A stretch of DNA of 64,000 nucleotides from Corynebacterium mendelii. GTDB lineage: Bacteria > Actinomycetota > Actinomycetes > Mycobacteriales > Mycobacteriaceae. Positions 27,183 to 36,506 of the stretch are shown one piece after another (positions within the stretch are counted from its first letter, which is position 1; every line of letters starts with the position of its first letter). Location: NCBI RefSeq assembly GCF_017307055.1, contig NZ_JAFLEQ010000003.1, forward strand, positions 603,733 to 667,732, written 5' to 3'. The translations under genes were made by a program, and so were the position numbers. The notes beneath the pieces were generated by a model, which ran no database searches, was not told the DNA's origin, and saw only the letters and a program-made list of their open reading frames with translations.

Positions 27183-29180
27183 ATGGCCGACCGACTGAGC
27201 AACTCGACGTCCCCCTTTCTGGCGGATCACGCCGACGACCCGATCGACTGGTGGGGCTGGGGGTCCGACGCCCTGGAGGAAGCCCGCGCAAGGGATGTGC
27301 CGGTGATGATCGTCATCGGGTACTCCTCCTGCCAGTGGTGCCGGACCATGTCGCAGGAGTCGTTCACCGTCGATGACACCGCCCGGCTGATCAACGACAC
27401 CATGGTCAGCGTCCTCGTCGACCGCAACCAGAACCCGGATGTCGACTCGCTGTATCTGGCCGCCGCCCAGGCGCTGGGGCAGTCGGCCGGCTGGCCGCTG
27501 ATTGTGTTCACCGACTGCGACGGCCGACCGTTTTACGCCTCGACGTATCTGCCGCCGGCCACCCGCGGCGGCCGGCTGGGTTTTGCCGATGTGATCTCCG
27601 GGATTGCCGACACCTGGCAGAACAACCGGCAGCGCCTGACCGATATCGCCGCCTCCGCCGGGGAGGTGCTCATCGAGCATGCGGCCACAAGCGGCACCGG
27701 TGATCCGGCCACCGAGGACGACTGTGTGCGGGTCCGCGCGGCCGGGTTCAACCGTCTTCTGCAATGGGAGGACCGGGTCAACGGTGGTTTCGGTGGCGCA
27801 CCGAAATTCCTGCGCCCCTCCATCCTGCTGGCGCTGGCCCGGCGGGTGGAAAACACCGGTTCGGAAAGCCTGTCGTCGGCGCTGCGCCGGGCGTTCAACG
27901 CGATTGTGACGGGGGCGATCCACGACCAGGTGGGGGGTGGTTTTTTCCACTACACCGCCGACAACGCCTGGATGGTGCCGCAGTGTGAGAAGCGGCTGTC
28001 GGATTCGGCGCTGATGATGCGGGCCCTGGCCGCCTACGCCAGTGTCGGCAGCGACTTTATGGCGCGCCACGCCCTGCGGGCCACCCTCGGATTCGTGCTG
28101 ACCGAGATGCAGCTTCCCGGCTGCGGGTTCGCCACCTCGCTGGATTCGCACACCGACGGCGTGGAGGGGAAAAGCTACCTGCTCAATCGTCCGCAGCTGA
28201 AGCGGATCCTGGGCGAGGACATGGGGCGCAAAGCCGCCCGGCTGTTCGACATCCCCGACCACCCGCGGAGTCCGAAATTCCATACCGGCAGTGTGCCGGT
28301 ACTGGCCACCGATCCGCCGTCAGCCGATCAGCTCGACGCGATTCGCAAAGTGCTGATCACCGCCCGCCGGGCTGAACAGGGGCCGCGCCGCGACGAGAAC
28401 CTGGTCATGGAATACAACGGCCAGGCCATTGTCGGGATGGTGGAGGCCGCCCATGTGCTGGGTGGGCGTACCGCCCTGCAGGCGGTGCTGGCGGCCGCCG
28501 CGGCCGTGGAAGTCGCCGGGCTGTCCCTGATCGATCCGGACAACCGTCGGCACAAGCGGGAACCCGGCGGCGCGGCGGCCACACTGGCCGACCTGGCGTG
28601 GTGGGTTCTGGCGCTGCTGAAAGTCAATGAGCACACCGGGAACCACTGGCAGCTGGCCGTGGAACTGCTCGCCGACATAGAACATGACTACGCCGATCCG
28701 CTGCACCCGGGCCGCTACTTCGATTCCCGGGAGCCGGTGGCCGGAACGGGACTGAAAACCCACCGCTGCTTTGACAGCGTCACCCCGGCTTCGGCGGCAG
28801 TGCTGACCGAAGCCCTGGTGGTCGCCCATGCCACGGCGCTGGCTGTCGATGACGGCGATCTCGCCGCCACCTTCGCCGAAAGGGCCCGGGCACTGTTTCT
28901 GGCTAACGCGCCCCTGATCAGCGCCGACGCGACACGGGCCGGCAGTTGGCTGGCGGTCGGGGAGCTGATTGATTCCGGCCCCACCTACGCGGTGGTGCGC
29001 GCCAGCCGTGACCGGGACCTCAGACACACCAGGGCGTTGCTGGATTCCACCGCCCTGATTTTCCCGGAAGGCACCGGCGGAATCGTGATCACCGATGCTT
29101 GCCTGCGGGATGCCGAAGCCGTTGCCGGGGAGCCGGTCGTACAGCTGCGCCGCCCCCGGATTATGGGCACCGGATACTAG
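27183..29180 (+). CDS. DUF255 thioredoxin-fold protein (YyaL/SPATA20-like)
   Basis: A 665-residue cytoplasmic protein. The N-terminal ~165 residues are a thioredoxin-like DUF255 domain that opens with the family signature (S-P-F-L-x2-H-A-D-D-P-I-D-W-W) and carries a C-x2-C pair, C-Q-W-C, where most relatives read C-H-W-C. The rest is an alpha/alpha toroid of the six-hairpin glycosidase type, with G-G-F-G-G-A-P-K-F and G-G-G-F-F-H-Y characteristic of the family. The biochemical role is not established; a link to redox or carbohydrate processing has only been suggested from fold. ATG 27183 fits the usual N-terminus. It diverges from the nuclease gene. Confidence 0.85.
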   Translation: MADRLSNSTSPFLADHADDPIDWWGWGSDALEEARARDVPVMIVIGYSSCQWCRTMSQESFTVDDTARLINDTMVSVLVDRNQNPDVDSLYLAAAQALGQSAGWPLIVFTDCDGRPFYASTYLPPATRGGRLGFADVISGIADTWQNNRQRLTDIAASAGEVLIEHAATSGTGDPATEDDCVRVRAAGFNRLLQWEDRVNGGFGGAPKFLRPSILLALARRVENTGSESLSSALRRAFNAIVTGAIHDQVGGGFFHYTADNAWMVPQCEKRLSDSALMMRALAAYASVGSDFMARHALRATLGFVLTEMQLPGCGFATSLDSHTDGVEGKSYLLNRPQLKRILGEDMGRKAARLFDIPDHPRSPKFHTGSVPVLATDPPSADQLDAIRKVLITARRAEQGPRRDENLVMEYNGQAIVGMVEAAHVLGGRTALQAVLAAAAAVEVAGLSLIDPDNRRHKREPGGAAATLADLAWWVLALLKVNEHTGNHWQLAVELLADIEHDYADPLHPGRYFDSREPVAGTGLKTHRCFDSVTPASAAVLTEALVVAHATALAVDDGDLAATFAERARALFLANAPLISADATRAGSWLAVGELIDSGPTYAVVRASRDRDLRHTRALLDSTALIFPEGTGGIVITDACLRDAEAVAGEPVVQLRRPRIMGTGY

Positions 29181-29291
29181 CGGTGCACCCATCCGCCCGC
29201 GGGCCCGGAGCGGGGTGGTCACCGGCCACCGGGGGCGGGCAGCGGGCAGGTGTTTCGGGCCGGGGCGGGCGGTGGTGGTAGATATGGGTCC

Positions 29292-30632
29292 ATGCCTGAT
29301 GTTGATAACCCGTTAGCTGTCAGCCCCGCCACAGTGGAGGCTTTTTCCCGTTTCATCGACAGCTCCCCGTCGTCGCGGCATGCGGCCGAACAGGGCGCTG
29401 CGCTGCTGGAGCGCGCCGGTTTCACCGCCATTGCCGCCGACGGGGAAGGACCGTGGGATGCCTCACCCGGGGGACATTATCTGCTGCGCGGCGGATCCCT
29501 GATGGCGTTCGTGGTGCCGGATAATGCCGGGTTGGATTCTGCTTTCCGGATCATCGGCTGCCACACCGACTCGCCGGGGTTGAAGCTCAAAGACATCGGA
29601 ACCCTCAACCAGCACGGTTTTTCCCAGGCGGCGGTCGAAGTCTACGGGGGCGCCATTTTGAGCAGCTGGTTCGACCGGGAGCTGCGTCTGGCCGGGGTGG
29701 TGGCCACCGCCGATGGGGCACTGCACACCATCGACACCGGTCCGGTGATGCGGGTCGCGAATCTGTGCATTCACCTCGACCGGGAGAAAAACAACTCGTT
29801 TTCCCCCGACCGGCAGACACACATGCAGCCGATCATTGCCGCCGACGCCGACACCGACATCATGGAGATCATCGCCGGGATCGTCGGATGCCGGGCCGGG
29901 GAGATTGTCGGCCATGATTTGATCTCCGCGCTGGCGGAAAAACCGGCGGTATTCGGCGCCCACCACAATCTTCTGGCCGCCTCCCGGCTGGATAATCTGT
30001 CCAGTATGTGGCCTGCCCTGCAGGCACTGCTGCACGCGGCCGCCACAACCGGGGACACCGAGATTGATTTCACCGGGATCCCCACCCCGGACAACGGTGA
30101 TATCGCGGTCCTGGCGGCCTTCGACCATGAAGAGGTCGGCTCCGCCACCCGCCTGGGTGCGCAGGGGCCGATTCTGTCGGAGGTGATCACCCGTACCGCC
30201 GCAGCCCTGGGGGCCGACAGGGAACACACGGCCCGCATGATCGCCCGGTCAACCTGCGTGTCCTCGGATGCCGCGCATTCGGTGCACCCCAACTATGCCG
30301 GGCACCACGACGCGATCAACCGGCCGATGATGGGCCGCGGACCCGCCATCAAAGCCAACGCCAACCAGCGCTACGCCACCGAGGCCGAAACGGCGGCCCT
30401 GTTCCGCCGGGCCTGCCGCAGCGCCGGGGTCCCCTCACAGGTGTTTGTCTCCCACAACGGCATGCCCTGCGGCTCGACCATCGGTCCGCTGACGGCCACC
30501 CGGCTGGGAATCAAAACCGTCGACATCGGCATGCCGATTTTGTCGATGCATTCCGCCCGGGAGATGTGTGCCACCGCCGATATCGGATACCTGGGCCGCG
30601 CGCTGGCCGGATACCTGAGTCTTGGCCGGTAG
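29292..30632 (+). CDS. M18-family aminopeptidase
   Basis: A 446-residue metalloaminopeptidase of family M18 (aspartyl aminopeptidase/ApeB type), which removes N-terminal residues from cytoplasmic peptides. Metal and catalytic elements are visible: C-H-T-D-S-P-G (first metal His and Asp, about residues 91-97), S-R-L-D-N-L (bridging Asp), D-H-E-E-V-G-S (catalytic Glu, about 283-289), S-S-D-A-A-H-S-V-H-P, and the final metal His in I-L-S-M-H-S-x-R-E near the C-terminus. Length and order fit a full enzyme that forms tetrahedral dodecamers in this family. ATG 29292 lies 7 nt after TAGATA, fitting a leaderless start. Confidence 0.93.
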   Translation: MPDVDNPLAVSPATVEAFSRFIDSSPSSRHAAEQGAALLERAGFTAIAADGEGPWDASPGGHYLLRGGSLMAFVVPDNAGLDSAFRIIGCHTDSPGLKLKDIGTLNQHGFSQAAVEVYGGAILSSWFDRELRLAGVVATADGALHTIDTGPVMRVANLCIHLDREKNNSFSPDRQTHMQPIIAADADTDIMEIIAGIVGCRAGEIVGHDLISALAEKPAVFGAHHNLLAASRLDNLSSMWPALQALLHAAATTGDTEIDFTGIPTPDNGDIAVLAAFDHEEVGSATRLGAQGPILSEVITRTAAALGADREHTARMIARSTCVSSDAAHSVHPNYAGHHDAINRPMMGRGPAIKANANQRYATEAETAALFRRACRSAGVPSQVFVSHNGMPCGSTIGPLTATRLGIKTVDIGMPILSMHSAREMCATADIGYLGRALAGYLSLGR

Positions 30633-30654
30633 CATCGCTTGCTAGATTAAATGG

Positions 30655-30678
30655 CCGGGGTTTTTTAAAAAAGCCCCG
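30655..30678 (+). terminator. hairpin with TTTTTTAAAAAA core after the aminopeptidase gene
   Basis: CGGGG-TTTTTTAAAAAA-GCCCCG is an almost perfect palindrome 22 nt after the stop. The AT core replaces a normal loop and T-run, so it may terminate transcription or act as a protein site; termination is preferred by position. Confidence 0.4.
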
Positions 30679-30760
30679 CCAGCCGGCTGGCACGAGGGTG
30701 TGTCTTTGCCCGCTGAGCTTTTTGCCCACCGACACCGAGAATCGAAAAACAACAATCCCC

Positions 30761-31597
30761 ATGGCCTATTCAGGACCCTTCCAGCCCGGCGACAGAGTGC
30801 AGCTCACCGACGCCAAACGACGACACAGCACCATCATCCTGGAACAGGGTGGGGAGTTTTTCACCCATAAAGGCGGCATCAAACACGACGACATCATCGG
30901 CTCCCACGAAGGCACGGTCGTCACCAGCGCCCAGGGCGGGCAGTACCTGTGTTTCCGGCATCTGATGGTCGACCATGTGCTGTCGATGCCGCGCGGGGCG
31001 GCCGTGATCTACCCGAAAGACGCCGCCCAGATTCTCATCGAGGGCGATATTTTCAAAGGCGCCCGGGTGCTGGAGGCGGGGGCCGGATCCGGGGCGCTGT
31101 CGATGGCTCTTTTGCGCGCCGTGGGGGAGACCGGCCACGTCTACTCCTGGGAAATCCGCGACGACCACATCGGTTTCGCCCGCGACAATGTGGAGGAATA
31201 CTTCGGCACCATCCCCGACTGGTGGACACTCCGGCTCGGCGACCTCAACGAAGTCACGCCGGACGACACCGACGGCCCGGTCGACCGGATCATCCTGGAT
31301 ATGGTCGAGCCGTGGGACTGCCTGGACACCGCCTCGAAACTGCTCATTCCCGGCGGGGTGCTGATGACCTACGTGGCCACCGTCCCGCAGCTGATGAAAA
31401 CCGTGGAAAAACTGCGGGAGCTCGGCTGTTTCACCGAGCCACGCAGCTGGGAGACCCTGCTGCGGGAATGGAAGGTGGAGGGACTGGCGGTTCGGCCGGA
31501 GCACCGGATGAACGCGCACACCGCTTTTCTGGTGTGGGCCAGGCGTCTGGCCGACGGCACGGTGGCCCCCCGGCCGCAGCGGCGGGCACGCAAATAG
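30761..31597 (+). CDS. trmI: tRNA (adenine(58)-N1)-methyltransferase TrmI
   Basis: TrmI (278 aa) uses S-adenosylmethionine to methylate N1 of A58 in the T-loop of tRNAs, as a homotetramer. The N-terminal ~65 residues form the family beta domain (G-P-F-Q-P-G-D-R-V-Q-L-T-D; H-D-D-I-I-G). The Rossmann methyltransferase follows, with motif I E-A-G-A-G-S-G-A-L-S (about residues 104-113), an acidic motif II (S-W-E-I-R), and D-M-V-E-P-W for motif IV. Mycobacterial Rv2118c is the well-studied homologue and also lies near mpa. The C-terminus is a basic Arg/Pro tail. The start ATG 30761 precedes the domain directly; the upstream sequence lacks a good ribosome-binding site. Confidence 0.96.
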   Translation: MAYSGPFQPGDRVQLTDAKRRHSTIILEQGGEFFTHKGGIKHDDIIGSHEGTVVTSAQGGQYLCFRHLMVDHVLSMPRGAAVIYPKDAAQILIEGDIFKGARVLEAGAGSGALSMALLRAVGETGHVYSWEIRDDHIGFARDNVEEYFGTIPDWWTLRLGDLNEVTPDDTDGPVDRIILDMVEPWDCLDTASKLLIPGGVLMTYVATVPQLMKTVEKLRELGCFTEPRSWETLLREWKVEGLAVRPEHRMNAHTAFLVWARRLADGTVAPRPQRRARK

Positions 31598-31752
31598 CTG
31601 CTCCACGGCACCCGCACCCGGCCCGCTGCCGCTGTCCGGTGGATGAGACAACAATCGAACTGAACTGTGTTCAGCCTGTCCGCGGCCTGTGCACCGGGGA
31701 CATCGGGCGGGCGGCAGGTGCGGCCGGCCGGGTCGGGGGTTAAGGACATGCT

Positions 31753-31758
31753 TAGTAT
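31753..31758 (+). promoter_or_regulatory. -10 box TAGTAT for mpa/arc
   Basis: TAGTAT ends 12 nt before ATG 31771, so the transcript has almost no leader. It supports ATG 31771 over TTG 31762. Confidence 0.45.
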
Positions 31759-31770
31759 AGATTGGATGAC

Positions 31771-33339
31771 ATGACCCGCCCTTTAACGAGCACCAACCGT
31801 CATGGCACCGACTCCGGCGACCGCGACTCCCGCCAGCAGCTGGCGGAACTCAAGCTCGCCAACCGGACTTTGGGCGCCCGCAACGCCAAGCTCGTCGAAC
31901 TGCTCAAAACCACCCGCGACAAGCTCGACGAGATGAAAACCGATGTTGAGCGGCTGGCGGAACCGCCGTGCGTGTACGGCACTTTTCTCGGCTTCACCGC
32001 AGGCACCACCGCCCAGGCGGAGATTTTCACCTCCAACAGACGCATGCGGGTCAGCGTGTCCCCCACCCTCGATGAGGCAACCCTTGTTCCCGGCAGCCTG
32101 GTGATGCTGGGGGAAGGCTCCCAGATCGTGGAGGTCACCGGTTTCACCGACAGCGGGGAGCTGGCCCATGTGGAGGAAATCGTCAACTCCACCCGGGCGA
32201 TCGTCGCCGATTCCTCCGGCACCGAACATCTGGTCAAATTGGCCGGACGGCTTGTCGGCCCCGCGGCACACACCCCCAAGCCGGGCGATACCGTGCTCAT
32301 CGACGCCAAAGCCGGCTACGCCTTCGAGGTCATTCCCAAAGCGGAAATCACCCAGCTGGCGCTGGAAGAAGTCCCCGATGTCACCTACCGCGACATCGGT
32401 GGCCTGGACGAACAGATCAGCCGTCTGCGTGACGCGGTGGAACTGCCGTTCCTCCACCCGGAGCTCTACCGCACCTATGACCTGAAAGCGCCCAAGGGCG
32501 TGCTGCTCTACGGGCCTCCCGGGTGCGGTAAAACACTGATCGCCAAAGCGGTCGCCAACTCCCTGGCCACCCGGGTCGGCGACGGTCACGCCTCCTATTT
32601 CCTCAATGTCAAAGGCCCTGAGCTTCTCAACAAGTTCGTCGGCGAATCGGAACGGCAGATCCGGCTGATTTTCGAACGTGCCCGGGAACTGGCCACCGAG
32701 GGGCGTCCGGTGATTGTGTTCTTCGACGAGATGGAATCGATTTTCCGCACCCGCGGCTCCGGGGTCAGCTCCGATATGGAAACCACCGTCGTCCCGCAGC
32801 TTCTGGCGGAACTTGACGGGGTGGAAGCCCTGTCGAATGTGATTGTCATCGGGGCCACCAACCGCGAGGAACTGATTGATCCGGCTATTTTGCGGCCCGG
32901 CCGGCTGGATGTGAAAATCCGGGTGCACCGCCCCACTGCCCGGGAAGCAGCCGATATTTTCGCCAAGCACCTGAAAAGCTCGGTGCCCTGCGCCCAGCCG
33001 ACCCCCGATCTGATCGACAAGGCGGTGGCGCATCTTTTCACCCCGAAGCCTTTCGTGGAGCTGACCCTGGTGGACGGGTCGACCGAGATTTTGCACTATT
33101 CCGATTTCGTCTCCGGGGCGATGATCGCCAATATTGTCGGCCGGGCGAAAAAAGAGGCCATCAAAGACCATCTGTCCGGCAACCCAGCCGGTATCACCGA
33201 ACGGCATCTGATCTGTGCCATCGACGCGGAAAACCTGGAAAACGAGGACCTGCCCAACACCACCAACCCGCAGGCCTGGTCACGCATCGCCGGCCGGCAC
33301 GGGCTGACGGTTGTCGCAGCCCGTATCCTGTCCTACTGA
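31771..33339 (+). CDS. arc: AAA+ unfoldase of the pupylation system (Mpa/ARC)
   Basis: A 522-residue AAA+ ATPase that binds Pup through its N-terminal coiled coil and threads pupylated proteins through a hexameric ring. Order of parts: heptad-rich coiled coil (about 20-62), two OB-fold segments (about 66-195), AAA+ domain with Walker A G-P-P-G-C-G-K-T (248-255), pore loop K-F-V-G-E-S (288-293) and Walker B V-I-V-F-F-D-E (314-320). Mycobacterial Mpa ends in a linker plus G-Q-Y-L, which opens the 20S gate; here the protein stops at A-R-I-L-S-Y, without a penultimate Tyr. Together with the absence of prcBA this points to an unfoldase that works without a proteasome, as in C. glutamicum. It is followed by dop (57 bp). 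Confidence 0.95.
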   Translation: MTRPLTSTNRHGTDSGDRDSRQQLAELKLANRTLGARNAKLVELLKTTRDKLDEMKTDVERLAEPPCVYGTFLGFTAGTTAQAEIFTSNRRMRVSVSPTLDEATLVPGSLVMLGEGSQIVEVTGFTDSGELAHVEEIVNSTRAIVADSSGTEHLVKLAGRLVGPAAHTPKPGDTVLIDAKAGYAFEVIPKAEITQLALEEVPDVTYRDIGGLDEQISRLRDAVELPFLHPELYRTYDLKAPKGVLLYGPPGCGKTLIAKAVANSLATRVGDGHASYFLNVKGPELLNKFVGESERQIRLIFERARELATEGRPVIVFFDEMESIFRTRGSGVSSDMETTVVPQLLAELDGVEALSNVIVIGATNREELIDPAILRPGRLDVKIRVHRPTAREAADIFAKHLKSSVPCAQPTPDLIDKAVAHLFTPKPFVELTLVDGSTEILHYSDFVSGAMIANIVGRAKKEAIKDHLSGNPAGITERHLICAIDAENLENEDLPNTTNPQAWSRIAGRHGLTVVAARILSY

Positions 33340-33396
33340 CACCCGCGCGCGGGCCTGTCGCACCACCCGTCCGCCGACCAGATCCCCCAGGCCACC

Positions 33397-34929
33397 ATGA
33401 CACGTTTCATCGGAACAGAAACCGAATACGGCATCGCCACCCCGACACAGCCGGGGCTGTCGCCGATAGTGACCTCCACCCATGCGGTGGTGGCTTTCGC
33501 CGCCCTGACCAGTTCCCGGGAACGCACCCGGTGGGATTTCGCGCCCGAATCACCGCTGAAGGATTCCCGCGGTTTCGATTTGAAGCGCTACCACACGGTT
33601 CCGGTGGTCGACCCGAATGCGCTCGGGGTGGCCAATGTGCTCACCGACGGCGGGGCCCGTTTCTACGTCGACCACGCCCACCCGGAATTCTCGTCGCCGG
33701 AAACATCCGATCCTCTCGTGGCGATGATCCACGACAAAGCCGGGGATGTGATCATGCGCCGGGCGGTCCGCGCAGTGGCGGAACTGTCGGCCGCCAACCG
33801 GTCGATTCTGCAGGGCCACGACCCCTGCCCGCCGCTGAAGGTCTACCGCAACAACACCGACGGCAAGGGCGCCTCCTACGGGGCGCACGAAAACTACACC
33901 TACTCCCGGGACACCGATTTTTCCACCATGGCGCAGGCGCTGATCCCGTTTTTCGCGACCCGCCAGATCTACGCCGGGGCGGGACGGGTGGGCCTGGGGC
34001 AGCGGGGTCAAACACCCGGCTTCCAGATCAGCCAGCGGGCCGATTTCATCGAGCAGGAAATCTCGCTGGAAACGACAATGAACCGCGGTATTGTCAACAC
34101 CCGCGATGAACCGCACGCCGACGCCGCCCGTTTCGGCAGGCTGCATGTGATCATCGGGGACACCAACTGCTCACAAGTGTCGATCCTGCTGAAATTGGGG
34201 GCCACCAAACTGGTGCTCGACGCCATTGAGGCCGGGGTGGATTTCAGCCACCTGGCGCTGGCCCGGCCGGTGGAGGCGGTGACAACCATCTCCCGGGACT
34301 TGACCCTCACCGCCGGGCTGCCCATGGCCGACGGCAGCACCGCCACCGCCCTCGACATCCAGCGGGAATACCTCGCCGCCAGCCGGGACTTCGCCACCGG
34401 CGAGGGGGACAAAAAAGTCGTCGAGCTGTGGGAGAACATTGTCGGCATGCTCGACGACGATCCGCTGTCGACCAGCGACCTGCTGGACTGGACGGCCAAA
34501 TACGCCCTGGTGAAAGGTTTCACCGACCGGGGGATTCGATGGGATTCACCGAAGCTGCAGTTGGTTGACCTGCAGTACGCCGACATTGATCCGCAGCGTT
34601 CGCTCTACCACGCTCTTGTCGGCAAAGGCCGGATGAGAACCCTCGTCGACCCCGCCGAGATCACCCGGGCCGCCGGGAAACCGCCGGTGGATTCGCGGGC
34701 GTATCTCAGGGGAACGTTCATGCACCACTACAGCGACAGTGTGGTCGCGGCGAACTGGGATTCGCTGGTGGTGTCGAACAACCAACGCTGTGTCCGCATG
34801 GTGCTGCCCGATCCCGGGATGGGAACCGAAGCCGACTGCCGGGATGTGATCACCCCGGCAGGTGACCCGGTCGATATTGCCGTACGCCTGGCCCAGCGCG
34901 GGCTGGTCCGCATCGACGAGCCGGACTGA
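33397..34929 (+). CDS. dop: Pup deamidase/depupylase
   Basis: Dop (510 aa) converts the C-terminal Gln of Pup to Glu and also removes Pup from modified proteins. It is a carboxylate-amine ligase-fold relative of PafA. The N-terminal Mg/ATP motif G-T-E-T-E-Y-G is directly at the start (residues 6-12). Further conserved segments are G-A-R-F-Y-V-D-H-A-H-P-E (which holds the catalytic Asp), Y-G-A-H-E-N-Y, I-V-N-T-R-D-E-P-H-A-D and, near the C-terminus, R-G-T-F-M-H-H-Y. It is required here because Pup ends in Gln. An antisense aminotransferase gene separates it from pup. Confidence 0.96.
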   Translation: MTRFIGTETEYGIATPTQPGLSPIVTSTHAVVAFAALTSSRERTRWDFAPESPLKDSRGFDLKRYHTVPVVDPNALGVANVLTDGGARFYVDHAHPEFSSPETSDPLVAMIHDKAGDVIMRRAVRAVAELSAANRSILQGHDPCPPLKVYRNNTDGKGASYGAHENYTYSRDTDFSTMAQALIPFFATRQIYAGAGRVGLGQRGQTPGFQISQRADFIEQEISLETTMNRGIVNTRDEPHADAARFGRLHVIIGDTNCSQVSILLKLGATKLVLDAIEAGVDFSHLALARPVEAVTTISRDLTLTAGLPMADGSTATALDIQREYLAASRDFATGEGDKKVVELWENIVGMLDDDPLSTSDLLDWTAKYALVKGFTDRGIRWDSPKLQLVDLQYADIDPQRSLYHALVGKGRMRTLVDPAEITRAAGKPPVDSRAYLRGTFMHHYSDSVVAANWDSLVVSNNQRCVRMVLPDPGMGTEADCRDVITPAGDPVDIAVRLAQRGLVRIDEPD

Positions 34930-34937
34930 AAAACCTG

Positions 34938-36116
34938 TCAGCCCCCGGCCAGGTTCAGGCGGGACAGCACCGCGGCCGCCTCGGCGATGGTCTGCTCCTT
35001 TTTGCAGAAAGCGAAACGCACCAGCGAATCGAAACGGTGCCGGTTCCCAGAGGACGCAAAGGGGCTGACCGGGATCGCGGCAATACCGTGGTCGATGAGG
35101 GTGGTGGTGACAAAGTGCGCCGCATCGTCCACCCCCAGGGGAGCGGCATCGGCGACAATGAAATATCCGCCGCCGGTGGGGTAGACGCGAAAACCCGCCT
35201 GCACCAGCGCTGCGGAGAGCTGGTCGCGCCGTGACTGCATCGACGCACACAGCCGGGCCATCCACTCCCGTTCGTTGAGCAGTGCATGGGCCACCGCCGG
35301 CTGCACCGGGGTGCATCCGACGAAGGTGAGAAACTGTTTGGCTTTGGCCACCGCGTCGATTACATCCGGCTGACCGATCGCCCAGCCGGTTTTCCAGCCG
35401 GTGACATTGAGGCATTTCGCCGCCGACGACACGGTGATGGTGCGCCCGGCCATGCCGTCAATGGCGGCCAGCGGCAGATGGCGGCGCCCGTCATAGACGA
35501 GCTTTTCATAGACTTCGTCGACCAGCACCAGCAGATCGTGGGCGATGGCGATGTCGGCTATGGCTTTCAGCTGTTGTTCTTCCAGCACGATGCCGGTCGG
35601 GTTGTGCGGGGTGTTGATGATGATCATGGCTGTGTCGCGGGTGACCGCAGCAGCCAGTGCGGCCGGGTCGAGGTGGAAGCCGTCATCATCCAGCTCCAGT
35701 GCCACCGGCACCAGTCGCGCCCCGGCCAGGGCGGCGGCGGCCGCGTAGGCGTCATAGTAGGGTTCAACAACAATGATCTCCCGGCCGGGTTCCACCAGGG
35801 CCAGCACAGTGGCGGTGATCGCTTCGGTGGCGCCGACGGTGATCAGCACCTGCGACTCCGGGTCAACCTCCATACCGGTCGAGAGCCCACGGTCGGTGGC
35901 CACAGCCTGCCGCAGGATCATTTCCCCCCGGCCGGGGCTGTACTGGTTGTTGCCCGCGGCAATCTGCCGGCAGGCCTCATCGAGCATGGACTGCGGGCCG
36001 TCCTCGTCGGGAAAGCCCTGGCCGACGTTGATGGCGCCGCGGCTGACCGCGAGATTTGTCATGGTGGCGAAGATGGTCTCGGAGAAACCATCCAGCCGGG
36101 ATACGAGTCTGGACAT
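34938..36116 (-). CDS. PLP-dependent aminotransferase, class I/II (DapC-like)
   Basis: A 392-residue fold-type I aminotransferase. It strongly resembles the mycobacterial protein annotated DapC (Rv0858c): G-Q-G-F-P-D-E-D-G-P near the start, N-x-P-H-N-P-T-G for the carboxylate/PLP contact, D-E-V-Y-E for the PLP-pyridine Asp, and the Schiff-base Lys in S-S-A-A-K-x3-V-T-G-W-K (about residue 234). Related enzymes include N-succinyldiaminopimelate, methionine and aromatic aminotransferases, so the substrate is uncertain. ATG 36116 lies 6 nt after TACAGT on the minus strand, a leaderless start. The gene sits antisense between dop and pup and converges on dop with an 8-bp gap. Confidence 0.9.
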   Translation of the reverse strand: MSRLVSRLDGFSETIFATMTNLAVSRGAINVGQGFPDEDGPQSMLDEACRQIAAGNNQYSPGRGEMILRQAVATDRGLSTGMEVDPESQVLITVGATEAITATVLALVEPGREIIVVEPYYDAYAAAAALAGARLVPVALELDDDGFHLDPAALAAAVTRDTAMIIINTPHNPTGIVLEEQQLKAIADIAIAHDLLVLVDEVYEKLVYDGRRHLPLAAIDGMAGRTITVSSAAKCLNVTGWKTGWAIGQPDVIDAVAKAKQFLTFVGCTPVQPAVAHALLNEREWMARLCASMQSRRDQLSAALVQAGFRVYPTGGGYFIVADAAPLGVDDAAHFVTTTLIDHGIAAIPVSPFASSGNRHRFDSLVRFAFCKKEQTIAEAAAVLSRLNLAGG

Positions 36117-36122
36117 GGCACC

Positions 36123-36128
36123 ACTGTA
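36123..36128 (-). promoter_or_regulatory. -10 box TACAGT for the aminotransferase gene
   Basis: On the minus strand TACAGT ends 6 nt before ATG 36116. The pup promoter region lies about 120 bp away on the other strand. Confidence 0.45.
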
Positions 36129-36247
36129 GAGCCGCCCCGGTGGCAGGCCCACCCCGGGGCCGGGTGACACGCCGGGGATGACAGCCGTTTAGGTGGAACA
36201 ACACGCTGGGGCAGTAAGCCTGCCCTGGGCTACCGGCTGTAACGGGC

Positions 36248-36300
36248 TAGACTTTCCCACAGGCCGTTTCCCGGCACCCAGCAAGCCACGCGCAAAGGAG
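36248..36300 (+). promoter_or_regulatory. pup promoter -10 and Shine-Dalgarno region
   Basis: TAGACT (36248-36253) is a good -10 box and predicts a leader of about 50 nt. AAAGGAG (36294-36300) is a strong Shine-Dalgarno sequence 12 nt before the pup ATG. Unlike many neighbours, pup is thus leadered, with its own promoter after the inserted gene. Confidence 0.55.
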
Positions 36301-36312
36301 CAACCGATACCG

Positions 36313-36504
36313 ATGGCCACAGGTCGGCAGGTCAACAAGCAAGCCCACACACCCTCCGGCGACGACGGCGCGGACCCGCAGCCGGGCGCCCAAAGCCAGA
36401 TCAACGCCCAGGGGGCGGATGATCTGCTCGATGAGATCGACGATCTTCTGGAGGACAACGCCGAGGAATTCGTCCGCTCCTACGTCCAGAAGGGCGGACA
36501 GTAA
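36313..36504 (+). CDS. pup: prokaryotic ubiquitin-like protein Pup
   Basis: Pup (63 aa) is the small, mostly disordered protein that PafA attaches to lysines of target proteins. The N-terminal half is Gln/Gly/Asp-rich. The C-terminal half has the conserved helix-forming D-D-L-L-D-E-I-D-D-L-L-E-D-N-A-E-E-F-V-R that binds the ARC coiled coil, and the protein ends G-G-Q. The final Gln means Dop must deamidate it before ligation. The open frame continues upstream, but ATG 36313 has the best Shine-Dalgarno sequence and gives the normal length. Its stop (TAA 36502-36504) is 2 nt before the proposed ATT start of pafA. Confidence 0.97.
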   Translation: MATGRQVNKQAHTPSGDDGADPQPGAQSQINAQGADDLLDEIDDLLEDNAEEFVRSYVQKGGQ

Positions 36505-36506
36505 CC

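Noticed and set aside
31662-31672. GAACTGTGTTC, resembling an SOS box
   Set aside because: Spacer between GAAC and GTTC is 3 nt; the actinobacterial LexA site needs 4, and no SOS gene follows.
31783-33207. Long open frame on the minus strand opposite arc
   Set aside because: Shadow of a GC-rich real gene; the plus strand encodes a complete AAA+ protein. The same applies to the minus-strand frame opposite aspA (24505-26043) and others.
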